Source: Neoaquamicrobium sediminum
GTDB lineage: Bacteria > Pseudomonadota > Alphaproteobacteria > Rhizobiales > Rhizobiaceae
Assembly (NCBI RefSeq): GCF_013240295.1
Contig: NZ_JABETK010000001.1
Coordinates: 1,364,001-1,428,000, forward strand
Length of the DNA: 64,000 nt
Direction of reading: 5' to 3'
The translations under genes were made by a program, and so were the position numbers. Below, one piece after another: positions 1 through 7,973 of the stretch. Numbering within the stretch: the stretch's first letter is position 1; every line of letters begins with the position of its first letter. Under the pieces are notes generated by a model, which made no database searches, had not been told where the DNA came from, and saw nothing but the letters and a program-made list of their open reading frames with translations.

Positions 1-292
1 ACTCGGCGTCCTTCTGGAAGGTACGCGCGATGCCCGCCCGGCTGATCTCGTGTGGCCGCAGATGCTGGATCTCGCGGCCTTCGAGCAGCACCTTGCCGCC
101 GCTCGGTCCGAACGGAATGCCCGTCATGACGTTGAAGAGCGTGCTCTTGCCGCTGCCGTTCGGGCCGGCGATGCCGAAGACCTGCCCCGCAGGCACGGTA
201 AAGGACACATCGTTGACGGCCACCAGCGCGCCGAAGCGCCGTTCGACATTGCGCACTTCGAGCAAGGGGGCCTCGTGCGTGGATTGAGCCAC
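1..292 (-). CDS. LivG-type ABC transporter ATP-binding protein (partial)
   Basis: N-terminal ~97 residues of an ATP-binding subunit of a branched-chain amino acid (HAAT) type ABC importer; the rest lies beyond the left edge. A GTG start at 292 follows a GGAGG box by 5 nt. The Walker A motif GPNGSGKST is visible about 40 residues in, followed by the LivG-like stretch ISRAGIARTFQ (Q-loop region). It energises uptake of the ligand bound by the periplasmic protein encoded 70 bp upstream (363-1598). The ligand is unknown; the linked hydrolases suggest an amino acid or N-acyl amino acid. The family is clear, the substrate is inference. Confidence 0.9.
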   Translation of the reverse strand, partial: MAQSTHEAPLLEVRNVERRFGALVAVNDVSFTVPAGQVFGIAGPNGSGKSTLFNVMTGIPFGPSGGKVLLEGREIQHLRPHEISRAGIARTFQKDAE

Positions 293-362
293 CTGTTCCT
301 CCTTCCCGGGGAATACAGAGCCGCGGCCGCGCGGTTTTCCCGCGCGGCCGCATCCGAATGGA

Positions 363-1598
363 CTACTTCATCCAGGGCGGGGTCTGGAATTCCTCGGTGG
401 CGTACCGAGCCGGGTAGAAGAGCTCGCGCTTGCCATCCCAGATCTGGAAGAACTGGATCGGGATCGCATCTTCGCCCTGCACGGCCAGATGGGTCTCCGG
501 ATCGAAGCGCAGCATGCCGGCAGCGATCTGCTTTTCCGTTTCGCCGATCGCCTGGCCGATCGCCAGCCTGTCGGTCGGATCGCCGACCTTGGCGAGCGCA
601 TCGGCGTAAAGGTAGACCTGCTCGTAGAGGGCGGGACCATAGACGCCGGGTGCCGCGCCATACTTGGCCTCGTACTTGCCGACCACCTCGGCGGCGCGCG
701 GGTTCTGCGGCGTATCCAGCACGCCGCCCAGCATGTTGTAGACGACGCCGGTTGCGCGATCTTTCGTCAGCTCAAGGAATTCGGGCACCGACGGCGCATA
801 CTGGATGAAGACGAGGCTGTCGGTCGGCTGTTCCAGGAACTGCGTCATGAAGGTCGCCGCATTGCCCGGCAGGTAGTCGGTGTTGATGATGACCGAAGGG
901 GCTGCCTGACGCACGCCCGCGAGGAAAGCGCGCCAGTCGTTGATTTCGCCGAAGGGCAGAAGATCCGCCGAAGTGACTTCCCAGCCGGCTTCCTCGAAGT
1001 TCTTCTGCAGCCCTTCCATGATCGTCTTGGAATAGGGGTTGTCGGACGAGATCAGCGCCACCTTCTTGTTCGGCAGTTCCAGTGTGCCGCCATCGAGCAG
1101 TTGCTGGATGACCGGCACCATCGCCGTCTCGTAGGCATCGTAGGACGGGGAGATCGACCACACGGTCGGGAAGTCGTCCGGGCTCGGCGCGATGATGTCG
1201 CGCGTCTGCGCGGCGTTCGCTGAGATGATGTAGGGCATCTCCTGCTCCGCCATCAGCTCAATCTCGAAATTGCTGCCGCTGGCGTAGCCGGTCATCATCA
1301 CGTTGACATCGCGGTCGCCCGCAAGGCGCTCGAATGCGCTCGTCACCGTGTCGGCAGCCTGGTCCTGCGTGTCGCCGACGACGACCTCGAAGGTGTAGCC
1401 GGCAATGCCGCCGGCCGCGTTGATCTCTTCGACGGCAAGGCGTGCGCCGTTGACCATCTCATTGCCGTCGGCGGCCGCGCCGCCCGTCATAGGCGCGAGT
1501 ACGCCGATCTTGGCCACTTTGTCCTGCGCCTGGGCCGACGCCACCGAAAGCGCGGAGGCGGCCAGTAATGCCAGTCCCAACTTGCGTATCGTGTTCAT
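363..1598 (-). CDS. ABC transporter substrate-binding protein, LivJ/Peripla_BP_6 family
   Basis: Periplasmic binding protein of 411 aa. The first ~24 residues are a signal peptide (basic start, hydrophobic core, ASAQAQ cleavage region). The mature start KIGVLAPMTGGAAADG is the type I fold signature of leucine/amide-binding proteins. I chose the ATG at 1598 because AGGGGA lies 8 nt upstream; an in-frame ATG at 1604 is too close to that box. It is followed by the LivG-type ATPase gene, with the permeases presumably beyond the window. Position after the M20 and amidohydrolase genes suggests an N-acylated or amidated amino acid ligand, which is inference. Confidence 0.93.
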   Translation of the reverse strand: MNTIRKLGLALLAASALSVASAQAQDKVAKIGVLAPMTGGAAADGNEMVNGARLAVEEINAAGGIAGYTFEVVVGDTQDQAADTVTSAFERLAGDRDVNVMMTGYASGSNFEIELMAEQEMPYIISANAAQTRDIIAPSPDDFPTVWSISPSYDAYETAMVPVIQQLLDGGTLELPNKKVALISSDNPYSKTIMEGLQKNFEEAGWEVTSADLLPFGEINDWRAFLAGVRQAAPSVIINTDYLPGNAATFMTQFLEQPTDSLVFIQYAPSVPEFLELTKDRATGVVYNMLGGVLDTPQNPRAAEVVGKYEAKYGAAPGVYGPALYEQVYLYADALAKVGDPTDRLAIGQAIGETEKQIAAGMLRFDPETHLAVQGEDAIPIQFFQIWDGKRELFYPARYATEEFQTPPWMK

Positions 1599-1633
1599 GT
1601 CCATTTCCCCTGTTTGGTGTTGTCGTTGTGCAA

Positions 1634-2950
1634 TCAGCGGACGTCGCACCAGTCGATGATGGCGGCCGCGATGGTCTTGGTCGCTTCCTGCAGCGAAGCT
1701 ATTTCCACGTATTCGTCGTAGCCGTGGAAGCCATCACCGCTGGGGCCGAAGATGACGCTCGCGACGCCGGCGCCCGCATAGTGGGCGGCATCCGTAACCG
1801 CCTCGAACCCCTTGATGACGGGCGCCTTGCCGAGCATCGTCTTGCGGGTGACGAGCGACTGGATGACCGGATGGTTCGCGTCGGTATCCATCGGCGGGAA
1901 GTAGAGGCCCGAATAGTCCCAGTCGACGGTGATCGGGTGCTCGCGCAGCCAGCGGTCCTGCTGGCAGAAATGGTGCACGAAGCTCTCGAACTCCTTCTTG
2001 ACCTCGGCCGGGTCTTCGTTCGGCAGGAACTTGTAGTCGAGATCGATGACGACCACGTCCGGGATGATGGCCGGGTTGGTCAGGATGATCGGCAGTCCGT
2101 CTTCGCCCAGGCCCGCCCCGCCGCGAATGACGCCCGGATTGATGGTGTTGAGGCCGGGCGGCACCAGCGGATGATAGCTGGTGCGGCAGCGGATACTTTC
2201 AAACTCGCGCAGTGCGGCGAGGAAGCGCGTCGAGAGCTCCACCGCGTTGACGCCCGGAAGCGTGCGGCCGGGAAGATCGCGCTGCGGCCATACCTCGTTG
2301 AAACGCAGGCCCGCGTGACCCTGCCGGCCCTTGATCGTGACGCGGGTCCAGAAAAGCCCGCCCTCTGAAGGGATGACGTCGCCCCAGGTCGGCTCCGCAA
2401 CGATTGCCGCCTTGGCAAGCTTGCCCTTGGCGACCGCGTCCATTGCGCCGAAGCCGCCAGCCTCTTCGTCCACGACGGTGTGGATCGACAACCGGCCCTG
2501 AAGATCGACGCCCGCCTTGTTCAGGGCGCGCGCTGCCGCGATGCAGGCTGCGACACCGCTCTTCATGTCGACGGCGCCACGGCCATAAAGCTTGCCGTCG
2601 GCGATCTGCCCGCCGAAGGGCTCGACGGTCCATTCCGACCGCTCGCCGATCGGCACGACATCGACATGGCCGCAAAGGATGAGGCTCTTGTCTTCGTCGC
2701 CCGGAAGGTCGGCGACGAGGTTCGGGCGGTCGGGAAACACTTCCCAACGGTCGGACTTGAAGCCGAGTGCTTCGGTTTCCTGCTGGAGCCGATCCTGGAC
2801 GGCTGCTTCGCGGTTCTGCTCGGCATCCGTCACGAAGCGCGGGTTCACCGAGGGAATGCGAACGATGTCCTGTGTCAGCTTGACGACGTAGTCGGCCTCC
2901 TCGTCCAGGAGCTTCCAGACTTTCTCGATTGCGGTTTCCTTGTCGGCCAT
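1634..2950 (-). CDS. M20 family metallopeptidase, ArgE/DapE-type deacylase
   Basis: A 438-aa cytoplasmic zinc amidohydrolase of the acetylornithine deacetylase / succinyl-diaminopimelate desuccinylase group. Visible motifs are LCGHVDVVP (first metal His and catalytic Asp), GRGAVDMKSG (bridging Asp) and DEEAGGFGAM (general base Glu plus metal ligand). The start at 2950 has AAGGGG upstream; the open frame runs further 5' but into the preceding gene. It probably removes an acyl group from an amino acid carried in by the linked ABC system. With an ornithine-cyclodeaminase relative across the divergent promoter, an N-acylornithine-like substrate is attractive but unproven. Confidence 0.9.
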   Translation of the reverse strand: MADKETAIEKVWKLLDEEADYVVKLTQDIVRIPSVNPRFVTDAEQNREAAVQDRLQQETEALGFKSDRWEVFPDRPNLVADLPGDEDKSLILCGHVDVVPIGERSEWTVEPFGGQIADGKLYGRGAVDMKSGVAACIAAARALNKAGVDLQGRLSIHTVVDEEAGGFGAMDAVAKGKLAKAAIVAEPTWGDVIPSEGGLFWTRVTIKGRQGHAGLRFNEVWPQRDLPGRTLPGVNAVELSTRFLAALREFESIRCRTSYHPLVPPGLNTINPGVIRGGAGLGEDGLPIILTNPAIIPDVVVIDLDYKFLPNEDPAEVKKEFESFVHHFCQQDRWLREHPITVDWDYSGLYFPPMDTDANHPVIQSLVTRKTMLGKAPVIKGFEAVTDAAHYAGAGVASVIFGPSGDGFHGYDEYVEIASLQEATKTIAAAIIDWCDVR

Positions 2951-3014
2951 CCTATTCCCCTTCTTGTTTCGTTCGGCGACGGGTCCGGCACTTCCTCCGG
3001 GCATGGTGATTGGT

Positions 3015-3659
3015 TCAGCCAGCGATCTCCGCGAGCAGTTCGTCGGTGCTGATCTGGCGGCAGTAGCCCTTGATGGCGCGCAGCGAAAAATCGTGCCGTT
3101 CCTGCGTATAGGTCCCGCATGCGTCGGGAACGAGCGTGACCAGGTAGCCGAGGTCGCAGGCGTCCCGGACCGCCGATTCAACGCACTGGTCGGTCAAAAG
3201 CCCGCAAAGCACGAGCTGGCGGACACCGAGATTGCGCAGGATGTAATCGATGTGCGTGGAGACGAAGACGCTGGACGAGCTCTTGGGCAGCACGATCTCG
3301 TCCGCGCCCGGCGCAAGCTCGTCGACCACCTTGCCGTCCCACGATCCGCGCGGAACGTTGAACCCGGTGATCTTGTAGTCGAGGCTGCGGTCGCGACCGT
3401 CGAGCGTCAGGCTTTCGATCGTCGTGTACATTACCTCGATGCCGGTGGCGCGAAAGCCCGCCTGAAGCTTGCGCATGTTGGGCATCGCGATCTTGTCCAG
3501 CCGGTCGAAATAGTAGCCGTACCGGGCTTCCATCTCTTCGGCGGGCACGTCACTGAATTCGCCGCCGTCGCGGCGCGCGGAAAAATTCTGAACGTCGATG
3601 AAGAGGATGGCCGACTGTGCCGGCACAAGTGGCACCTCGCGGGTCAGATTATCCTGCAT
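3015..3659 (-). CDS. Isochorismatase-family cysteine hydrolase
   Basis: A 214-aa Rossmann-like hydrolase of the isochorismatase/nicotinamidase/N-carbamoylsarcosine amidase superfamily. The Asp-Lys-Cys triad is visible: Asp in AILFIDVQNF near the N-terminus, Lys in VLPKSSSSVF and the nucleophile Cys in LLTDQCVESA. The start (3659) lies inside the end of the upstream amidohydrolase gene (11-nt overlap), so the two are probably translationally coupled. Most such enzymes hydrolyse an amide or ureide and release ammonia or carbamate. The exact substrate cannot be read from sequence; the setting points to nitrogen scavenging from an amide. Confidence 0.88.
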   Translation of the reverse strand: MQDNLTREVPLVPAQSAILFIDVQNFSARRDGGEFSDVPAEEMEARYGYYFDRLDKIAMPNMRKLQAGFRATGIEVMYTTIESLTLDGRDRSLDYKITGFNVPRGSWDGKVVDELAPGADEIVLPKSSSSVFVSTHIDYILRNLGVRQLVLCGLLTDQCVESAVRDACDLGYLVTLVPDACGTYTQERHDFSLRAIKGYCRQISTDELLAEIAG

Positions 3660-4470
3660 TTCCAGCCTCTCCCTTGATCGACACGGCAGCGCGAATGGCG
3701 ACCGCCAGAAATTCCGCCCATCGCGCCTGCCCGGCCGCATCGGCGATCAGATCGTTGCGTATCTCGATCAGAACATGCTCGATGCCGCGCTTCTCGCCAT
3801 GCACGGGTATGGCGTAGTCGGTCAGGTCGTTTCCGGTGTAAGGCTCGTTGAACGCCGCGTTGACGGTGTCGTCCAGACCGACAATCGCGGTCATCAGCTT
3901 GCGGGCCAGACGGTCGTCTCGATTGTAGAGCAGGCCGATCTGCCACGGGCGCTCTATGCCGTCTTTCATCAATCGAGGCGTAAAGCTGTGTACGGACACC
4001 AGCGCCGTTCTATGCCGGCGCCCATGCCGATCCAGAAGCCGGCTAACCTCTCTATGGAAAGGAACGTGGATTTCCTCGTACCGGGCCAGCCTCTCAGCCT
4101 TCGAAAGAGCCCGATTGCCGGGGATTAGGGTCGTATCGCTCGTGGACGGCATGCAGTCCACTGAGTCGAAGGCTCGATTGCAATCCACGACCAGCCGGCT
4201 GTAGCGCTGCAGGACAAGCGGCGCGTCGAGAGCCATCGAAAGACCTCTTGCGACCCCCTCGGCGCCGATGTCGTAGGCGATATGCCGCTCGAACTCGTTC
4301 TGGGAAATGCCAAGGTCGCCGAGCTTGCCAGGAACCTGTCGTCCCGCATGCTCGCACAACAACACGACGCGGCTGGCGCCTTCGCCATTGGCGATTTCGA
4401 AGGGAGCCGGATCGTCTGGACCCAGCAATTTCCCATCCGCCCTGGCATCCGTATTTCCTGTCTGCAGCAT
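3649..4470 (-). CDS. N-formylglutamate amidohydrolase family protein
   Basis: A 273-aa protein of the N-formylglutamate deformylase (HutG-type FGase) family. The early motif VVLLCEHAGRQVPG is the family's metal-binding signature, followed by YSRLVVDCNR and, later, VSVHSFTP and GIEHVLIEIRNDL. The start at 4470 has GGAAG 5 nt upstream. It is the first gene of a minus-strand operon (amidohydrolase, cysteine hydrolase, M20 deacylase, binding protein, ATPase), divergent from the RpiR gene. No histidine-utilisation genes are nearby, so a formyl- or acyl-amino acid other than the Hut intermediate is likely. This specificity is inference. Confidence 0.87.
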   Translation of the reverse strand: MLQTGNTDARADGKLLGPDDPAPFEIANGEGASRVVLLCEHAGRQVPGKLGDLGISQNEFERHIAYDIGAEGVARGLSMALDAPLVLQRYSRLVVDCNRAFDSVDCMPSTSDTTLIPGNRALSKAERLARYEEIHVPFHREVSRLLDRHGRRHRTALVSVHSFTPRLMKDGIERPWQIGLLYNRDDRLARKLMTAIVGLDDTVNAAFNEPYTGNDLTDYAIPVHGEKRGIEHVLIEIRNDLIADAAGQARWAEFLAVAIRAAVSIKGEAGNAG

Positions 4471-4580
4471 GCGCTTCCGTTCAATCCCGTCACTTCGACC
4501 AAGGCTTCGCCCTCGGCCGGGACGACAAATTCCCGGCCGCCGCCACGCATGGGTCGGGGCATCACATGACCGGGATTGGA

Positions 4581-4622
4581 ACGAAAATAGTTCGTCAAAG
4601 TCAATCATAATTTTCGGATTGA
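4581..4622. promoter_or_regulatory. Two dyad elements in the divergent amidohydrolase/rpiR promoter region
   Basis: The 207-bp gap between the divergent operons (4471-4677) has an AT-rich centre unlike its surroundings. It holds two dyads: ACGAA-N5-TTCGT at 4581-4595 and TCAATC-N10-GATTGA at 4601-4622, with TTTTCGGA and TTTTCGAGA repeats close by. RpiR regulators bind such dyads between themselves and the operon they control. The dyads are seen directly; assignment to this RpiR is inference. The rest of the gap holds no convincing gene. Confidence 0.5.
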
Positions 4623-4677
4623 TAAATTATTTTCGAGATGCCTATAGTCGGCGACAGAGGGGCCATGAGGAGGGCCG

Positions 4678-5579
4678 ATGACCGAGGGCACCGGAACAGG
4701 CAGCCTGAAGGACAGGATCAACGCGGAGATGGAGCAGCTCACGGCAAGTGAGCGCAAGATCGCCAACGTCGTCCTGGCCGACTACCCGTATGGGGGCTCG
4801 AAACCATTCAGGAGCTTGCGCGGCGAACCCGCGTCAGCGCACCGTCGATTACCCGCTTCATCGCAAAGATCGGCTGTGCCGGCTACCAGGATTTCCAGCG
4901 CCAGCTCATCAGCGAGCTCAAGCAGCGCGAACTTTCGCCCATCGAATTGAAGATCACGGAGGCCCCGCCCGAAGGCGCGCACCTCCTGACCGACTATACC
5001 CGCCGCCTGATACGGCAGATGACCTACATGGCGGAGAATATGCCCCAGCGGCAGTTCGACGAGGTCTGCGAGCTCATCGCCGACCCGAGCCGCAACGTTT
5101 TCATTATCGGTGGCCGCGTCACAGACAGCATTGCCCAGCTCCTGTCGATCCATCTGCGCCAGATGCGCAGCCGCATCTACCATATGCCAGGAAACCCCGA
5201 GCTCTGGCCTGAATATGTGCTGCGCATGCGAAAGCAGGACATCGTCATCGTCTTCGACGTACGCCGCTACCAGCCGCAACTCGCGCAACTCGCCCATCTC
5301 ATTTCGGAGCAGCGGCAATCCACCATCGTCGCCATCACCGACAAGTGGATGTCGCCGGTTGCGAGCTATGCGCGGCACGTCTTCGCCGTGCCGATCGAAC
5401 TTGAAACAGCATGGGACACGCAGGTGTGCCTCGTCACTCTCGTCGAGGCGATCATCGTTCGCGTCTCCGAGATGGACTGGACGGCAACCCGCAAGCGCAT
5501 CGAATCCTGGGACCGCATCCGCTTCTCGCTGCAGGATGCACTGAAAGAAGGGGGAGGTACGGAACCCGATGCAGAATGA
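4678..5579 (+). CDS. RpiR/MurR family transcriptional regulator (frame broken once)
   Basis: An N-terminal HTH_6 domain and a C-terminal SIS sugar-isomerase-like domain (NVFIIGGRVTDS onward), about 300 aa after repair. The first frame reads LTASERKIANVVLADYPYG and then goes wrong. The second frame continues ETIQELARRTRVSAPSITRF, the recognition helix region. Adding one G to the five-G run at 4792-4796 restores a normal RpiR protein. The start at 4678 follows GAGGAGGG. The gene overlaps the glutamine-synthetase-family gene by 11 nt. It probably controls both divergent operons in response to a pathway intermediate bound by the SIS domain. The break is most simply a base-call error, since eleven other genes here show the same thing. 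Confidence 0.88.
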
Positions 5580-6882
5580 GCATGTGATCTACGCCTGCGC
5601 GACCGATATCGCGGGCAAGGTGCGCGGCAAGGGGTTTCCCGCCGCGGAATTCGAGAAACGGCTGAAGCGCGGCATCGGCTGGGCGCCGACCAACGTTCAG
5701 ATAACCTGCTTCGACGCCATCGCGGAAAGCCCCTTCGGCTCGCTCGGCGACATGGTGCTCATCCCTGATGCCGCCACGCGCGTCAGTGTGCGGTCGGAAG
5801 AAAGCGGTCTTTCGGAAGACTTCGTGTTCGGCGACATCCGCCATACCGACGGCACGCCATGGGACTGCTGCACGCGCTCCATCCTCAAGGCCGCTCTGGC
5901 GAGACTGGAAAAGGCTGCCGGGCTGACGCTGGTCAGCGCCTTCGAGCACGAATTCCAGTTCAAGGGCAAGGCGATGCCAATGGGTACCGCCTATACGATG
6001 TCTGGCTTCCGCCAGCGGCGCGCCTTCGCGGAAAAGCTGATTGCCGCCATGCGCGCGGCAGGCCTCGACCCCGACACGATCATGAAGGAATACGGCGCGG
6101 ACCAATATGAGGTCACGATGGGCCCGCAGCGCGGCGTCACCAGTGCGGACCATTCGGCAACGCTCCGCGAGCTGATCCAGGCGGTGGCAGCCGAGGCCGG
6201 CGAGGAGGTGACGTTCACGCCGCTGCGCGATCCGGCCGGTGTTGGCAATGGCGTTCACATCCACATGAGCTTCCTCGACGCCGAGGGGAAGCCCGCCACC
6301 TACGATCCGTCGGGGCGCCACAGGCTGAGCAAGCCGGCCGGCCAGTTCGTCGCGGGCCTGCTGAAATATCTCGACAGCTATCTGGCGCTGGTCGCGCCGA
6401 GCGTGATCTCCTACGGCCGTCTCACGCCGCATCGCTGGAGTGCGGCCTACAACAATCTCGGCCTTCAGGACCGCGAGGCATCGGTGCGCATCTGCCCGGT
6501 CTCGGCGATGAGCGATATCGACAAGGCGCGCCAGTTCAACTTCGAGTTCCGTGCCGCCGACGCCACGGCAAGCCCGCATCTGCAACTCGCAGCGATCGTA
6601 AATGCCGGCGTCCAGGGCATCGAGGAAGGGCTCGACGTGCCGGATGCAACGGAGGAAGACCTGTCCCTCCTGCCGGCAAGCGAGCTCGCGGCGCGCGGAC
6701 TGAGCCGGCTGCCGACCACGCTGCAGGAGGCACTCGATCGCTTTGCGGCAAACGATGTGGTCAAGAGCTGGTTCACGCCGCGCTTCGTCGACGTCTACAC
6801 CAAGCACAAGCGCAGCGAGATGGCCTTTCTGGACGACAAGAGCGAGGCGGAGATCTGCGCCGCCTACGAGACGGTCTACTGA
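5569..6882 (+). CDS. Glutamine synthetase family protein (gamma-glutamyl ligase type)
   Basis: A 437-aa member of the glutamine synthetase superfamily. Visible elements are the metal-binding FEHEFQF, the NGVHIHMSF loop (NGxHxH motif), RLTPHRWSAAYNN (ATP/phosphate-binding arginines) and FEFRAADATASPH near the C-terminus. The residues expected for ATP-dependent ligation to glutamate are present. The N-terminus is divergent and I see no adenylylation-site region of GlnA. Such paralogues usually make gamma-glutamyl amides of amines (PuuA, GMAS) rather than glutamine. It overlaps the RpiR gene upstream and leads into an ornithine-cyclodeaminase relative, so it belongs to a catabolic module, not general nitrogen assimilation. 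The acceptor amine is unknown. Confidence 0.9.
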   Translation: MQNEHVIYACATDIAGKVRGKGFPAAEFEKRLKRGIGWAPTNVQITCFDAIAESPFGSLGDMVLIPDAATRVSVRSEESGLSEDFVFGDIRHTDGTPWDCCTRSILKAALARLEKAAGLTLVSAFEHEFQFKGKAMPMGTAYTMSGFRQRRAFAEKLIAAMRAAGLDPDTIMKEYGADQYEVTMGPQRGVTSADHSATLRELIQAVAAEAGEEVTFTPLRDPAGVGNGVHIHMSFLDAEGKPATYDPSGRHRLSKPAGQFVAGLLKYLDSYLALVAPSVISYGRLTPHRWSAAYNNLGLQDREASVRICPVSAMSDIDKARQFNFEFRAADATASPHLQLAAIVNAGVQGIEEGLDVPDATEEDLSLLPASELAARGLSRLPTTLQEALDRFAANDVVKSWFTPRFVDVYTKHKRSEMAFLDDKSEAEICAAYETVY

Positions 6883-6914
6883 GCCTTGAACTGCATTCGA
6901 AACTGAGGTGAAGC

Positions 6915-7973
6915 ATGAGCGGGCTTGTCGCCAGAAACCTGAACATGGTGCCCTTCGTCAGTGTCGAGGACATGATGAAGCTGGTTCTGAAAACCGGGAC
7001 GGAGCGTTTCATCCAGGAGCTCGCCGGTTATATCCGGGATGATTTCGGGCGCTGGGAGAGGTTCGACAAGACGCCGCGTGTCGGGTCCTACGGCCATGAA
7101 GGCGTCATCGAGCTGATGCCCACGAGCGACGGCGAGCTCTACGGCTTCAAATATGTCAACGGCCATCCGAAGAACACGCGTGACGGTCGCCAGACCGTGA
7201 CGGCGTTCGGGGTGCTTGCCGATCTCGGCAATGGCTATCCCATGCTGATTACCGAGATGACGCTGCTGACGGCGCTGCGCACCGCCGCAACGTCGGCGCT
7301 GGTCGCGAGTCACCTAGCACCAAAGGGATCGCACACGATGGCGCTGATCGGCAACGGCGCCCAGTCGGAATTCCAGGCGCTGGCCTTCCGGTCCCTGCTC
7401 GGCATTGAGCGGTTGCGGCTCTACGACACCGATCCGGCGGCAAGCGAGAAGTGCAAGGCCAATCTTTACCCGCTCGGTTTCGAGATCGAAATATTCCGGA
7501 CTGGCGAAGAGGCGGTGGAAGGAGCCGACATCATCACCACCGCAACGGCCGACAAGCGCAATGCCACGATCCTGACCGACAACATGGTCGGGCCGGGCGT
7601 GCACATCAACGCCGTGGGTGGCGACTGCCCCGGCAAGACCGAGCTGCACCGCGACATTCTTCTCCGGTCCAGCATCTTCACCGAGTTCACACCGCAGACG
7701 CGGATCGAGGGCGAGATACAGCAGCTCGACGCGGACTATCCGGTCACCGAGTTCTGGCAGGTCCTTGCCGGCACCGCCGACGGCCGGCGCGGCGAACGCG
7801 ACATCACGCTGTTCGATTCCGTCGGCTTTGCCATCGAGGATTTCTCGAGCTTGCGTTACGTGCGCGACCTCGTTGGGCCGACCGGGCTCTACGAGGAACT
7901 CGACATGCTCGCCGACCCCGACGATCCGCGCGACCTTTTCGGCATGCTTCAGCGAGCTGCTGCGCGCCTCTAG
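6915..7973 (+). CDS. Ornithine cyclodeaminase / mu-crystallin family protein
   Basis: A 352-aa NAD-dependent protein of the OCD/mu-crystallin family. The dinucleotide-binding turn MALIGNGAQSEF lies at about residue 143, and the catalytic-type Asp is in VGGDCPGKTEL. TALRTAATSALV is the family's conserved N-terminal stretch. The start at 6915 has GAGGTGA 4 nt upstream. Classical members convert ornithine to proline plus ammonia; others are imine reductases or dehydratases, so ornithine is plausible, not certain. It is the last gene of the plus-strand module and meets the DUF1513 gene tail to tail with a 4-nt overlap (7970-7973). Confidence 0.9.
   Translation: MSGLVARNLNMVPFVSVEDMMKLVLKTGTERFIQELAGYIRDDFGRWERFDKTPRVGSYGHEGVIELMPTSDGELYGFKYVNGHPKNTRDGRQTVTAFGVLADLGNGYPMLITEMTLLTALRTAATSALVASHLAPKGSHTMALIGNGAQSEFQALAFRSLLGIERLRLYDTDPAASEKCKANLYPLGFEIEIFRTGEEAVEGADIITTATADKRNATILTDNMVGPGVHINAVGGDCPGKTELHRDILLRSSIFTEFTPQTRIEGEIQQLDADYPVTEFWQVLAGTADGRRGERDITLFDSVGFAIEDFSSLRYVRDLVGPTGLYEELDMLADPDDPRDLFGMLQRAAARL

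Noticed and set aside
4471..4604. Possible short coding segment upstream of the N-formylglutamate amidohydrolase gene (REFVVPAEGEALVEV)
   Set aside because: It looks faintly protein-like but has no ribosome site, enters the amidohydrolase in another frame and occupies the divergent promoter area; I cannot support a gene.
5452..6807. 451-codon minus-strand frame
   Set aside because: It is antisense to the glutamine-synthetase-family gene, which has intact motifs.
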